From Hemicordylus capensis (taxonomy: Eukaryota > Chordata > Lepidosauria > Squamata > Cordylidae), in the NCBI RefSeq assembly GCF_027244095.1, contig NC_069658.1, positions 265,182,687 to 265,246,686 on the forward strand: DNA of 64,000 nt. The letters run 5' to 3'. The notes beneath the pieces are model-generated. The model saw only the letters and a list, made by a program, of their open reading frames with translations, was not told the DNA's origin and made no database searches. The position numbers were made by a program, and so were the translations under genes. Shown piece after piece: positions 11,019 to 22,644 of this stretch; the stretch's first letter is position 1, and each line of letters starts with the position of its first letter.

Positions 11019-11598
11019 TAGAGATTTGCGAATGGATTCGATACTGAACCACCCCCGAACCAGCCGCTGTTTGGCCCAATCTCAGACTGAACTCCTCCCA
11101 GTTCGGTGTTCATTTAAAAACAACACACTTTAAAAAAAAGTAATAAAATTAACCATCGCCACTCTGGGGGCTTGTCCGCAGCTGCGGGGGAGTGTGTCTG
11201 GAGGATCCCCCTTTCCCCGGCTACACAGAGGCCCATTGGGCGTGCACGGCGGCCTCCAAAATGGCCATTGTCACGGAGGAGAGGCCTGGAACAGGCCGAA
11301 AACTGCCCAAACCGGGCAATATGTGACTAAATGGAGGCTGGTGGGGGGAGGGGGAACCTCCGGAGACCTGTCTCCCCTCTACCCCCACAGCCATGGACAA
11401 GCCTCCAGAGCGGCGGCGAGTTGTATTAGTTTTTTTAAAAGTTAGGGGGGGAAATTCTTAAATGAACCCCTGAACTTGAACCGAAGCAGGGTTGCTTGGG
11501 GATGTTTAGGCGTGCACAAAACCAAACATGCCCAGTCCAGTTCAACTCTGGTTCAGACTCAAACCGAACTGGGCAAAGCGGTTTTGTGCACACCCATA
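11019..11598. mobile_element. hAT-like non-autonomous element, 580 bp
   Basis: It is flanked by an exact 8-bp duplication, ctaccttt, at 11011-11018 and 11599-11606. The ends (tagagatttgc; gcacacccata) resemble those of the 8331-8726 element. Subterminal words such as 'gaactgggc' and 'cagttcggt' occur inverted near the two ends. The interior is GC-rich (about 11150-11420) without a transposase frame. A related right end, 'ggttttgtgcacatctcta', occurs at 45661-45679. Confidence 0.75.
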
Positions 11599-11606
11599 CT
11601 ACCTTT

Positions 11607-13100
11607 CAGGTTTGTTATAAGAAATATTGAGATAATGCATGGCAAGTGCTTGAAGCTCTTAGAAAGTACGCTTTATTAAAACACTCATCCAATCCCAAGC
11701 GTGTTCACTCAGAAATAAATTTTATTGATTTCAGTGGGACTTACTTCCAGGTAAGAGATGGTTCTTGGGTCACCTTAATATCTTTGGTGCAGCTGCTTTG
11801 TTTTGACACTCTTCTCATAATGGAGGAAATGGCAAGACCATATGAGAGAGATGCATGGTTACTCTCTATGTTAATCCCAGATGGCTATGTATAATAGTCT
11901 TATTCAGAGTGTCCAAACAATCTTCATCTTGGGTGGATGACTCCCAGAAATAAAATAACTAGGGAAGTGGGCTGCTCATCTAAGCCTCTGTGAAAGAGAC
12001 ATCCTCATGTTCCTGGGAAATAACAGAGCTGATCTGTGTGACAGAATTTGTTCTGAAGCTACGCTTTTCCATACTATAAATTGTGGTAGAGGTACCTAGG
12101 GGAAGTGCAAGCAATTGTTGGGAGGTACCAGTATTTGAATGCAGTCATATTATGTTGCATTGGTTATCTGTGTCTGCGAGTGTGTATACCAAATCTGATC
12201 TTAAAAACAAATAAAAAAACAAAGAAGATTGCAGTGCTGCTGAGTTTTCGCCCATTTAATAAGCCTTGCTTATTAAATCTAAGAACAATGCAGATGTCAT
12301 GTGCTAGGCAGGGCTGGGGGAGCCAACTCATTTGCAGGGTTGCTCATGGACAGGGTTGCTGAAGGAAAATAAAGATAAGCATAATAAAAACTTAACAGCA
12401 TCTATTATTAGCAAGCAACCTTAGCCTGCTTTCTGTCTTGGGAGCTGCCAGGCCTGCTCTGGAGATAGCACATTCATATCATTGACAGAATCAAGTGTGT
12501 CACATGCAGGGCAGCCCATTTGGATTCTGGCGCCAACCGTATGTGCTCGACTTCCTATGGCTAAGTACATGTTGTTTTAATAGATACTAATGCGATTTTT
12601 AACAAACAAAAAATGTAAAATCATGCACTCTTATGTATTGGTGATAGCTGAAAATGAAAACAAAATTTGTCTTGCTTGGGGGATTTATTGTGGTTTATTG
12701 TGTGATTTATTGTTGTTTACTTATTGAAAGCTTGTGAGATTTATTATTAATTGGAAACATCCACCATTGTATGCACGGACGCTTCAAAAAGATATGAAAA
12801 AAGCCTGTGATAATGTTCACAGTTTTTCAGCCCCGTGTATGAAACTGCTTTATACGGAGTCATGCTGTTGGAATATTTGTTTGGCCCAGGATTGTTCGAC
12901 TGGCAAAAGACATTTCCATCTCTGGAAAATACTTCTTTTTGGGACCGCAAAAAGACTACTTTTGGGGGTACAGCGATGTCTGGACCCCAAAAAGGCTTAT
13001 TGCAGGGGAGTGAAGGGCAAACCCCATCTGAGACTAGCACTAAGGATTGCCACCCCTCCCGCCAGGAGCCACAGCTCCTGAATAGCCAGAGCTCATCTTT
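11607..13100. other. No gene recognised
   Basis: Only short repeat scraps are seen, notably the reversed 'ttcagtgggacttacttcca' fragment at about 11690-11752. No exon or RNA gene is recognisable. Confidence 0.45.
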
Positions 13101-13106
13101 CCTAAA

Positions 13107-13230
13107 CAGGGCTGCACAATTTTGGCCCTCCAGCTTTTCTGGGACTACAACTCCCATCATTCCCAACCACAGTGGCCAATAGGGAGTTACAATCCAACAG
13201 CAGCTGTAGGACTGAAGTTGTACACCTCTG
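13107..13230. mobile_element. Small palindromic MITE
   Basis: The left end 'cagggctgcacaattttggc' and the reversed right end 'cagaggtgtacaacttcagt' are similar. The centre has 'gggactacaactcccatcat' against its inverted counterpart. This is the common squamate 'ggccctccagctg' palindrome type, also present at 21061-21194. No clean target duplication is visible. Confidence 0.5.
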
Positions 13231-13268
13231 CTCTTACAGAAGCACCTTCACAGAAAGGCTTCTGAACA

Positions 13269-13296
13269 AAAAACATGAGAAATTTCTCATGTTTTT
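13269..13296. repeat. Perfect 28-bp palindrome
   Basis: The sequence around 'acatgagaaatttctcatgt' is perfectly self-complementary with no loop. It is extended on both sides by imperfect arms (gaacaaa / tttagaac) to about 42 bp. Confidence 0.9.
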
Positions 13297-13438
13297 GTTT
13301 AGAACCCTTGTACTAGGGCAGAAGGAACGAATATATCCTAGCCTTAGCTTCTTTCTGCATCCCTCCTATTTTTCTCAGGCAATACCAATCCCAGGCTTAT
13401 CATATGTATCATAGATTGCTTCCACACTAAAACCTCCT

Positions 13439-15030
13439 TTGGGATGTAACATGAACCCGCGGTTCCATCCTCCTCCCACTCTCCAATCCACATTTGGACT
13501 AAATTTGGACTTCAGGGAGGGCAGGATGCCTCCTTGTCTTAAGGAGGCAATCATTAGACCACTTCTGAAGAAGCCTGCCTTGGATCCCTCAGAGTTAAGC
13601 AATTACAGGCCTGTCTCCAACCTTCCATGGCTGGGTAAGGTGATTGAGAAGGTGATGGCCTCCCAGCTCCAGGCAGTCTTGGAGGAAACTGATCATCTAG
13701 ACCCATTTAAAACTGGCTTTCGGGCGGGCTGTTGGGTAGAGACTGCTTTGGTTGGCCTGATGGATGATCTCCAATTGGGAATTGACAGAGGGAGTGTGAC
13801 TCTGTTGGTCCTTTTGAATCTCTTGGTGGCTTTCAATACTATTGGCCATAGTATCCTTCTGGAACATCTGAGGGGATGGGGGGTGGGAGGCATTGCTTTG
13901 CAGTTGTTCAGCTCGTACCTCATGGGCAGATTCTAGATAGTGTCTCTTGGAGACTGTTGTTCTTCAAAATCTGAACTTTTCTATGGTGTCCCTCAGGGCT
14001 CCATATTGTCTCTGATGTTGTTTAACATCTACATGAAACCTCTGTTAGAGATAATCAGGAGAACTGGCTCCGGGTGTTATCAGTATGCTGATGACTCCCA
14101 AATCTACTTCTCCATGTCAGCATCATTGGGAGAAGGCATAACCTTCCTAAATGCCTGCCTGGAGGCAGTAATGGGCTGGATGAGGGATAACAAACTGAGG
14201 CTGAATCCAGATAAGGCAAAGGTACTTATTGTGCGGGGTTGGAACTCAGGAGATGATTTTGATTTGCGGGTTCTGGATGGGGTCACGTTCCCTCAGAAGG
14301 AACAGGTATGCTGTCTGGAGGTCCTTCTGGATCCGAACCTCTCCCTGGTGTCCCAGGTTGAAGCGGTGGCCAGAGGTGCTTTTTATCAGCTTTGGCTGAT
14401 ATGCCAGCTGCGTCCATTTCTTGAGATGAATGATCTCAAAATGGAGGTACATCTGCTGGTAAACTCTAGGTTGGATTACTGCCATGTGCTCTATGTAGGG
14501 CTGCCTTTGTATGTAGTCTGGAAACTGCAGTTAGTTCAGAATGCGGCAGCCAGTTTGGTCTCTGGGTCATCTGTGTTGAAGGAACTACACTGGCTGCTGA
14601 TATGTTTCTAGGCAAAATACAAGGTGCTGGTTACCTATAAAGCCCTAAACAGCTTAGGCCCTGGGGATTTAAGAGAACGTCTTCTTTGCCATGAGTCCCA
14701 CCACCTGTTAAGATCATCTGGAGAGGTTCATCGGCAGTTGCAGCAACCCTGTTTGGTGGCTACTGAGGAACGGGCCTTCTCCATTGCTGCACCTGGACTT
14801 AGGAATGCGCTCCCTATTGAAATAAAAGCCTCCCCATCTCTGGCAACTTTCAAAAAAGGCACTGAAGACACATTTATTCACCTAGGCTTTTAATTAGATG
14901 TATAGTTTTAATATTTTTAATGTTGGGTTTTAAATGTTTTTAATCTTTTAAATGATTTTAATTGTTAATTGATTTGATGTTTTAAATGATTTTAATTGTA
15001 AACCGCCCAGACACGCAAGTTTTTGGATGG
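13439..15030 (+). mobile_element. L2 LINE: reverse transcriptase to 3' end, two stops
   Basis: This is the 3' half of an L2-type LINE (CR1 superclade). A single frame from 13439 to 14893 gives reverse transcriptase blocks: 'KEAIIRPLLKKPALDPSELS', 'NYRPVSNLPWLGKVIEKV', 'FYGVPQGSILSLMLFNIY', and the catalytic YADD box encoded at 14084-14095. Downstream is the L2 C-terminal signature 'SRLDYCHVLYVGLPLYVVWK' and 'LQLVQNAAASLVSG'. Only two in-frame stops interrupt it, at 13934 and 14609, with no frameshift seen. The first metal-binding block reads LLNLLVAFNTI where family members have Asp (LLDLxAAFDT), so this copy would not be active. The AT-rich 3' UTR ends near 'gtaaaccgcccagacacg'. The 5' end is truncated, as is usual for LINEs. 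Confidence 0.92.
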
Positions 15031-16398
15031 GCTGCTTCGGGGCGGAGCTTGCACTCACCTGAGAGGGAGGAGGGGATCTGGAAAGAGCTCTCCCTCACTC
15101 CTCCAGTTTACTGTTGGTTGCTCGTTCCTCCACCATGGAGGCTCCACACAGCAGCAGAAGCTGCTTTAAGGTAAAATGGGGAAACTTCCCACCACCACCA
15201 CCACCCAGTCCCCGCTGTAGCCAGCCGCCCCATTCCGCCCAGCAGCACCTTAATGTAGAAGGGGGGACTTGCCTCTCGTCCCCTGCTCCCTGCAGCCGGT
15301 GTGGCGGCATTTAGAAGTTTAAAAAAGGGAGAGGACTTCATCCTCGCCACCCCTACCCTCCTCGTTGCTGCAGTGGGGCAGCAAGAGGCTTAAGCTCTCA
15401 CTGCTGCGGCAGTCTTAAAAGTAACCCCCCCAACTTTCCCGTCCCAGAATCTGCCGTTCTTCCCAGATTAGCCTCTGTAGGCAATCACCTCCATTGCCTC
15501 TGTGGTAATCTGCTTGTGTGGCTAGCCTCACCCCCACTTCTCCTGCCACCTGTAGTCCCTGTGCTCACACTCTCTAACTCTCCTCCTGTCGCTGCACATG
15601 CCCTGCTGTGGTGTAGCGAGCTTATAGGCAGCCGGGGGACAAAGTGTAGCCAGGAGGCCTCCCCTTTTCCATCGCTCGCACAAAGCCACGCCCTGACATC
15701 AGATGCAAGGAAGGGCAATTAGCTACTGTACAGTACTCACATTTGGGAAGCCGCTGCTGCTACCTCCTCCCTGCCGGCATGGTCAGGCTCTTTGCGCGGG
15801 TCCCACTTCTGCCATTTTGCGGCCACTCCTCGAGTGCCACTTGCCTGTGACCACTCTGCAGCAGCCTGCCCAGCTCCTGCCTGCCTGCCTGCCACCGCTG
15901 CTGCTGCTGCTGCTGTAGCTCTGCACAGAGGAGCCCAGCATTGTTGCCTGCCAGGCAGGCAGAAAAAAGCGCTGCTAGTTCTTCCTGCCAAACCTACCCA
16001 ATATTGCCACCAAAACGGGGTTTCTTGGCATTGGCTCTGCCCCTTGCATCTGATGTCAGACACAGGGACAGGACCAATGCCCGGGAGATGGTCCCTCCCT
16101 CTTCCAGAGAGCTAGAGAGGAGAGAGGGCCGTGCTTCACACTCCCTGACCCTCCGGGCCTGGAAACAATTCCCCCCCCCCCCCGTTCAGTGGATGCTATG
16201 CCCCTGACTACGGCCTCCACATTCACAGGGTTGTCTCTCTTGCTCCTCTCCTCCTCCTCCTGTTGCCAGGCATGCACTCTCTCTTGCTCTGTCCCCCACC
16301 TCTTCATCCAGGACTACTGCCCTTGCTCTCCCTGTCCCTGGTGGAATGAGCCCTCTCAGCAGCTGTGGCCCTCACTCTAAAAATAGTGAAGATCACTG
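15031..16398. other. GC-rich stretch, probable DNA-transposon debris
   Basis: This abruptly GC- and C-rich segment follows the L2 tail. It contains an inverted pair, 'ctgacatcagatgcaagg' (15688-15705) and 'ccttgcatctgatgtcag' (about 16045-16062), plus a C-run at 16171-16184. At its right edge the minus strand reads 'cagtgatcttcactattttt', which matches the edge of another element at 55529. I see no transposase and no host exon. CpG content is moderate. Confidence 0.4.
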
Positions 16399-16679
16399 CT
16401 GCAGTGCATCGCTTCCTGATTACTTTTATGTCCTCAACATTCCTAAATTGTCCGTTAATTAGTCAGTTCCTGTTCCCTGCAAGCGAGGAAGCATGTATCA
16501 ATAATTGATGATTTCCTCTTTCCAGCCAGAGCAATTCCTAATTATTTTTGTTGTATTTAAATTGTTACTATCACAATTGAATAACTGTGCTGGCCATAAT
16601 ATAAAATATTTCTGAAAGATGCTTGGAGTCAAACATTACATGCTCAAGTTCTTGCCTTTCCCAAAATGCATGAGAATTT

Positions 16680-17140
16680 AGAGTGGTGTGGTGTAGTGGC
16701 TAAGAGACTGAGCTACAAATCAGAACTTCCCTGGTTTGAATCTTGCTTCTGCCCTGAACTCACCAGGAGGATTTCACACAGGCCTTTTAGTTCAAATTTC
16801 CTCCAGAATGGAGGGTGTGCGTTCAGATATTGGCCAGATTTAGCCTGAAGTTCCTGCGAGCTATCGGGGAACACTTCACACAAAATTCTAGTTTTTCATT
16901 GAGTAATAGGGTGTAGCCCGGTTTATATTCAGGATTAAAAAGTCAACTTTTTGTGTCTGGTTTTTTGGGCAACTTTGAACTCGCAGTAAAGCCTTGCAGT
17001 AAACTTGTGGTAAAGCCTGCTGTCTGAGAATGCCTTAGGCAAGTTGCTGCTTCTCAGCAGCAATATGAGAATAATATTTATTTGCCTTACAAGGATGTTG
17101 TAAGGCTTACAACAAGATGCCACATGTGAAGTGGTATCTT
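16680..17140 (+). repeat. tRNA-derived SINE, apparently split by an insertion
   Basis: The head reads 'gtggtgtagtggctaagaga' and 'tccctggtttgaatcttgc'. A matching SINE middle and end (aggcaagttgctgcttctca; gccttacaaggatgttgtaa) lie about 250 bp later. The intervening 'aggatttcacacaggcc..' segment looks foreign, but I could not define its ends. Confidence 0.4.
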
Positions 17141-17154
17141 AAAAACATAGTTGG

Positions 17155-17500
17155 GCAAGGTGGTTGAGAGTGGTGGCTAACCAGCTCCAGGCAGTTTGGG
17201 AGAAAACCGATTATCTAAACCCATTTCAAACTGGCTTTAGAGCAGGCTATGGGGTTGAGTCTGCCTTGGTCTTCCTGATGGGTGGGTGACCTTTACCAGG
17301 GAATCAACAGAGGGAGTGTGACTCTGTTGGCTCTTTTGGATCACTCGGCAGAGTTTGATACCATTGACCATGGAATCCTTCTGGATCGCCTGAGGGAGTT
17401 GGGGATAGGAGGCACTGCTTTACAGTGGTTCTGCTCCTATCTCTCAGGCAGATTCTAGATGGTGGAGCTTGGTGATGGTTGCTCTTTGAAACGGGAGCTC
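17155..17500 (+). mobile_element. L2 LINE fragment, reverse transcriptase core
   Basis: It is collinear with 13636-13970 of the larger L2 copy: 'aaccagctccaggcagt', 'cccatttcaaactggcttta', 'agagggagtgtgactctgtt', 'ggcagattctagatggtg'. Its metal-binding block still reads as DHSAEFDTIDH-like, so in this segment it is closer to the ancestral form than the 13.4 kb copy. It is broken by a small frame change near 17285. Confidence 0.82.
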
Positions 17501-17769
17501 AGGAAGCACCAGGAAGAATGTTTACCTTCTTGGTACATTAACTTAAGGGTCTGCATTAAGGCATGAGTCAGCTTCAAGAGGGACGTGTGCAGGACAGTTA
17601 TAAATAAGATAGAAAATATTATATAAGAATAAAAAAGTGGAAGTGTAAATAAATAAAAATTAAGCAGCAGCTTTGCCACTGCAAATAAGAAATAAAAAAG
17701 TGTCTGAGAGGTCAGTGTTCCCCTATTTTTATTTTAATGTAAATATGCCTTGGGATGAAAAAGGTTGGG

Positions 17770-17774
<5 letters not shown>

Positions 17775-17820
<46 letters not shown>
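17775..17820. repeat. (TA)n microsatellite
   Basis: An uninterrupted (ta)n run of about 46 bp. Confidence 0.92.
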
Positions 17821-17821
<1 letters not shown>

Positions 17822-17879
17822 TAAAAGGCAATGTTTTTTAAAAGGGGGAAGATTGGCTCTCCTGGATCTTGCTTGTATC

Positions 17880-19695
17880 TAGAGGCCACATATTTTATGC
17901 AGAGGCTTTGCAAGGATTAGTCTCTGGGCTGTGATCTTACTGCTTGGAGATTCTGAGTGAGTACAACCTGTCATTTAAAGGTGTGGCTTACCAACCTGAC
18001 GACACCCCTCTCATTCAAGAGATGGCAAGGGCACTCCTTCTGGGGCCTCTGAGCAGGTGCTCTTGTGTTATATGAGTGCAGTTAAGAAATCTGCTTGAAA
18101 TCTGGAGATGTGGACAGGATGCTAACAGCTTACAGTGTGCCAAGATATAGCTGCTTGGGATTGTGTTGTAATATTTGTAAGACTGAATTGCCAGATTGTA
18201 GTAGTCTTCTGGGCAAGGTTAATGAGGGTTTACATGTTTTAATGTTTACCATGTGAAAAGTGGGGGTGGGGATCATCAAATATGAAAAATCAGCATGTAA
18301 GGGAGAAGGCTAGGCTGAAACATTCTAACTTTGCAGGAGTTTTTAGTATGGGGAACAGTGCCCAAAACCACTGTGTACCTGAAGCAAGGTGCTAAATGCT
18401 GTTCCCCCATGCACACCCTCCTCCTTCCCCCACCATTTTTAAAGTGACAGGCCTTTTTCATCTCCCCCTTCGTGCACCACTGGGCTGATTATGAAAAGGT
18501 GGAGGAAGTGGAATTAATAATCAGCCAAGCAGCCCGTGCAGAAGGAGGTGGAGGAGAGCATGCCTGCCCCACACCAAGGCAGGTGCTGGTGGCAAAGAGG
18601 AGGAGACAAAGAGTGGCTCCTATGGCAATGGTGGCTGCAGTGGTTAGAGGGAGGCATTTTGCTGCCTCTCAATAATCTGCTGCCTGAGGTAATCGCCTCC
18701 CTTTGTCTCATGGAAGGACTGCCCAAGTGGAGGAGTATTCAAGCACATAATTCTCCATCCGAAGACTGAACAGATGCAGTCCAAAAATGACTCTACTATA
18801 TTATGTTCCAGTGCTGGTAGGTGTATGAGAATTCTAATACAGCAGTGTGAATCAAGCATCTCTGTACAAGATATGATGATTAACCCCTTTGCACTCTTAT
18901 AAGCAAATATATAATAATTCAGGTTCTTGGTGCAGTACTAACTTGGGCAATATGCTGTGGTCAGCAAAACTCAAGCAAGAGTGTGACTGGGAGAATATGC
19001 CAAATGGCTGGAGGAAGAGTGGTTTTTCTCTGCTTTATTGCTGTTGTCCCAATAAGCAGAGAAAGAAGGAACCCTATAAACTTTCCAGACTAGCTGCTCA
19101 ACAGCAGCAAAATGCCTCCATTCAGGCAAGTTGCAGTGAAAACATGAACAGCAGGGGGAGCAGTCTCACAGCAACTAACTACCCCCCAAACCGGCAACTT
19201 CCTTATGCCAGATATACGATGTCCTAGCTCTATATATCAGCAATTAAATTTGAGACAATGCATTGGCAATGTGAACGGCACCCTGCTGTCCGCGTAGGGA
19301 TTGCGGTGTCACAATGCAAGAAGTGTGGAAGCACATTTCCGAGATCCGACATGCCCCTATTGCACGGTCTAGTCTGGAAAGTGCCCAGGTTAGATGTGAG
19401 GGACAGAGGGGTGTGCCTGGATTTTCTTCTGCTTGATGTGAAAAGGGATAATTATTATTGCAGAGTATGCTCCCGGGCAATTTCCTGAGGTGAGGTGGCT
19501 TATGGGACTCTCACAAGAGAAAGCGGAAGGATGCAGCAGGAGGCATCCTCCTCCCATATGAGAGTTTTGCATAAAACCCCAGAATCTTGAGGTGCTAAAG
19601 CAAGGGCTGCAACTTAATAATCTGATAACACCGTCGTGCTTTTTCTACATGTTTGAAATAGCCTGACATCTGAAATAGCAATCCAGAGGGGCATG

Positions 19696-19726
<31 letters not shown>

Positions 19727-20985
19727 CCTTTAGAGGGCTCTCATGAGCTAAAACTCAAACTGCATTTTAATCTCTTGAGCTAAAAACACAGTCAACTGCT
19801 GGTTTGGTGTCAGAACTGTTTAATAGGAACTTGAAGAAACAATAAGGCAGCAATTTCCCTTCAAGCAGCTCCCACGCCAAAGCCCCAAACTGCTTTCTAG
19901 ATTCGGCGGATGTAGGAAAATTGATTTAGTACTAATTAATTTGTATTTAATAATGTGTTAGCATTATTAAACTCAGTGGGGACTTGTTTTTGTTTTTGTG
20001 GGAGCAGTGGGTGAGAAGGAAGAAAACATTTATTTTATTTTATTTTAATTGCAGGGGCACATAGGTGGATCGCAATATATGACTAAGGATAAGGCTTGAG
20101 AGCTCCTACTTTTGACTTAAACTGTGACAATATTCTGTGTTCTGTAAGGGCCAAACGAGATGTGACAGCCGTAGGTCTGTGTGCTTAAATCAGGAGCAGG
20201 GATCCATTTTTAACAGACCAAAAGGCACACTGGTGAGGACGGAGTACAGAGCCCAGCACCCACCCACAGCCTGTCTCATAAGGCATTCTTCTCCTCCGCT
20301 GAGCTCTGATTCCGGAAGTGTGCTCAGCTGGAACAAAAGTACTTGCAGGGGAGGCTAATGGAGGTCATCATTGGGCAGGGGAAGGGGTCAGTGCACACAT
20401 CATGCACCCCCTTTGTTGTTAAAAATGGACTCTTCCTTTTTCTACATGACTGGGGTAAATCTGTGTTTGAATACACTTATCTACCCCCATCACAGCCAGT
20501 TTGGCCTCAGTTTGTCATCACAGCTCAAGGCCAATCAGCCCAGACTTAAATAGCTGAGTTTAATGCTGAGATCTTGGCAAGAGACAAACGCCTGGTGATG
20601 GACTCCTCTAGGATTCCTACATCACTCTTCATTGAAGAATGCTAAACTGCTGCTGTCTTCAGCTGTGTCTTTGGGAGGCATGGACTTCTTAAAAACCACT
20701 GATATTCCAATAGTGGGGGAATTATTTCCCCTGGTCAGAAGCCCCATCCCAAGCTCCAGGCCCTATCCCAGTTTTATCCCTTAGCTTAGCTTTTTTTAGC
20801 TTAGTTTAGCTCTACTTTTTAAAATCCCAGATTTATGAAATTAGATTGCTTCTACACAAGCCTTTTTCTCTGGAATTGCCTTTCTTTGTTCACTCACTTT
20901 CTTTTATTGCTTCCTGAAGCTGGAGCCAATTTCAGTCCTGCCCCCATAATGCCTCTCCCTCATTGCCACTCTTCAACAAAAGTTC
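17880..20985. other. No gene recognised
   Basis: No exon, RNA gene or full element is visible. There is a (ca)n microsatellite at about 19699-19727. The piece near 18370-18420 (gcaaggtgctaaatgctgt) resembles 8965-9010 (gcaaggcaccaaatgctgc), so it is probably a further unnamed repeat. Confidence 0.45.
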
Positions 20986-20990
20986 ACAAA

Positions 20991-21261
20991 GTGGTTTACA
21001 AAGAAAAATAGATAATACATAAATAAGATAGTCCCTTGTCACGCAAGGGCTCACAATCTAAAGGGGTGGGTGAACTTGGCCCTCCAGCTGTTTTTGAACT
21101 ACAACTCCCATAATCCACAGCCACAATGGCAAATACTCAGGGATTATGGGAGCTGTAGTTCAGCAACAGCTGGAGGGCCAAGTTTACCCACCACTTTAGA
21201 TTGTGAGCTCTTTGGGGACAACGGACTATCTTATTTATGTATTATTTATTTTTCTATGTTC
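20991..21261. repeat. Composite palindrome around a MITE
   Basis: The outer arms are inverted copies of a repeat tail: 'acataaataagatagtccct' on the left, and 'ttagattgtgagctctttgg' then 'actatcttatttatgtatta' on the right. The inner part (21061-21194) is a MITE whose own ends invert (ggtgggtgaacttggccctc; gagggccaagtttacccacc). The whole 270 bp could fold into one long hairpin. A further half-copy of the MITE follows at 21266-21300. Confidence 0.7.
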
Positions 21262-21554
21262 GTATTATGGGAGTTGTAGTTCAGCAACAGCTAGAGGGCC
21301 ACATTTGCCCAGCCCTGCAAGCATCAAACAGCATCAACCAGGGAGAAATTATGTGGAAGAACTATAGTGTGATCAAACCTGGTCAGCTCAGGGCTCAAAC
21401 AGATTAAAGCGAGGGAGATCAATGATCAGATCTCCTGTCTCTTTAAATTATAACAGCTGCCACGGGGTGGAGTGGGGGACTAAATTGTACTGTGACAATG
21501 GCATTAGGGAAGGGCGGAGTTTAACCCTATTTCCCCTCAGGACCTTTTCCCAAG

Positions 21555-21797
21555 GCCACCTAATAGTGCTGTGGGGAAGCAACCTGCCTAGAGATCTGGA
21601 GGCTGTTGGTTTGAATCCCCGCTGGTGTGTTTCCCAGAATATGGAAAACTCCAATATAGGAAGGTGCTGAAAGGCATCATCTCATACTGTGCGGGAGAAG
21701 GCAATGGTAAACCTCTCCTGTATTCTACTGAGAAAACCACATGGCTCTGTGGTCACCAGGAGTTGACACCAACTTGACGGCACAACCTTTCTTTTTC
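21555..21797 (+). repeat. Sauria SINE
   Basis: It is the same family as 2545-2795: a tRNA-like head (ggtttgaatccccgctggtg), body 'ggtgctgaaaggcatcatct', 'ccacatggctctgtgg', and BovB-like end 'accaggagttgacaccaact' before a T-rich tail. Confidence 0.85.
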
Positions 21798-21799
21798 CT

Positions 21800-22594
21800 A
21801 AGTTTTCCCAATGAAAATCCTCCCCCCTGCCCCCCAATGCTGGTATTTTCCCACATAATTTTCCTCTGATGGGCAAATACTGTAGAATGTAACCAGCTGT
21901 GATCATACATGAACATTCCTTTTCCATTTCCTCAAACATGTGAAAAGAATTAGGTTAATAAAGCGATTAACATAACAATGACTAATACGATTAAAGTTAC
22001 TAGAATAATTCTTCTGTGGGTGTACACTGGTCAGTAAATTAACTCTTAAAATCCCTCATTTTCCATGTAACTAGATATAAAGGAGAGAGGAGAGTTCTCC
22101 AAAATATGCAGGCAAACCTCATAAGATGCTAAAGGGAATGAATTGTTTGTAAGCTGCCTAGAAAACCTTATATGTAAAGCAAAAAATAACAGTAATAATA
22201 GCATTCCCATAATTGGTTGTTACATCTACCATGTTTCAAATGCGGCCATTCTTCTCCCAGGACAAGTAGTCCTTTTTGTCTCCTAAACTAGGAGGGATTT
22301 TTGCTCTCCCTAAACATGAAGGGCGAAACTGCATGTTCCCTTAAGCCCATTACTTGGACTGACATGTTTGGTTTTTCCTCAGTAAATGACACGCACAGCG
22401 GCCCAATCAGATCAGTATTGCTGAGAGGACTTCAGCTCTTTGCCCCCACTTATGATCATGGCATAACCTGGATTCCTGCTCCCTGCCCCCACTTTGCTGC
22501 TATTTGCTCCAGGAAAGACCTCCCATTAGCAGCAGATGAAAACAGAGTGCTTTTACAAATAAATCATAAATCACATTTTCTTCCACATCTTGTG

Positions 22595-22644
<50 letters not shown>

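Noticed and set aside
15790-16115. Ala/Cys-rich open frames of about 105 codons on both strands near a (CTG)n-like run
   Set aside because: A gctgctgctg tract creates Ala/Leu/Cys runs in overlapping frames. The segment is GC-rich transposon debris with no homology recognised.
19258-19488. Cys-pair motif (QCKKCGSTFP .. CRVC) suggesting a zinc finger
   Set aside because: Spacing fits a treble-clef-like motif only by chance. There is no flanking conserved sequence, splice sites or family resemblance.
19690-19730. CRISPR-like or other regular arrays at the microsatellites
   Set aside because: All regular arrays here are simple sequence repeats or minisatellites without unique spacers. CRISPR arrays are not expected in a vertebrate genome.
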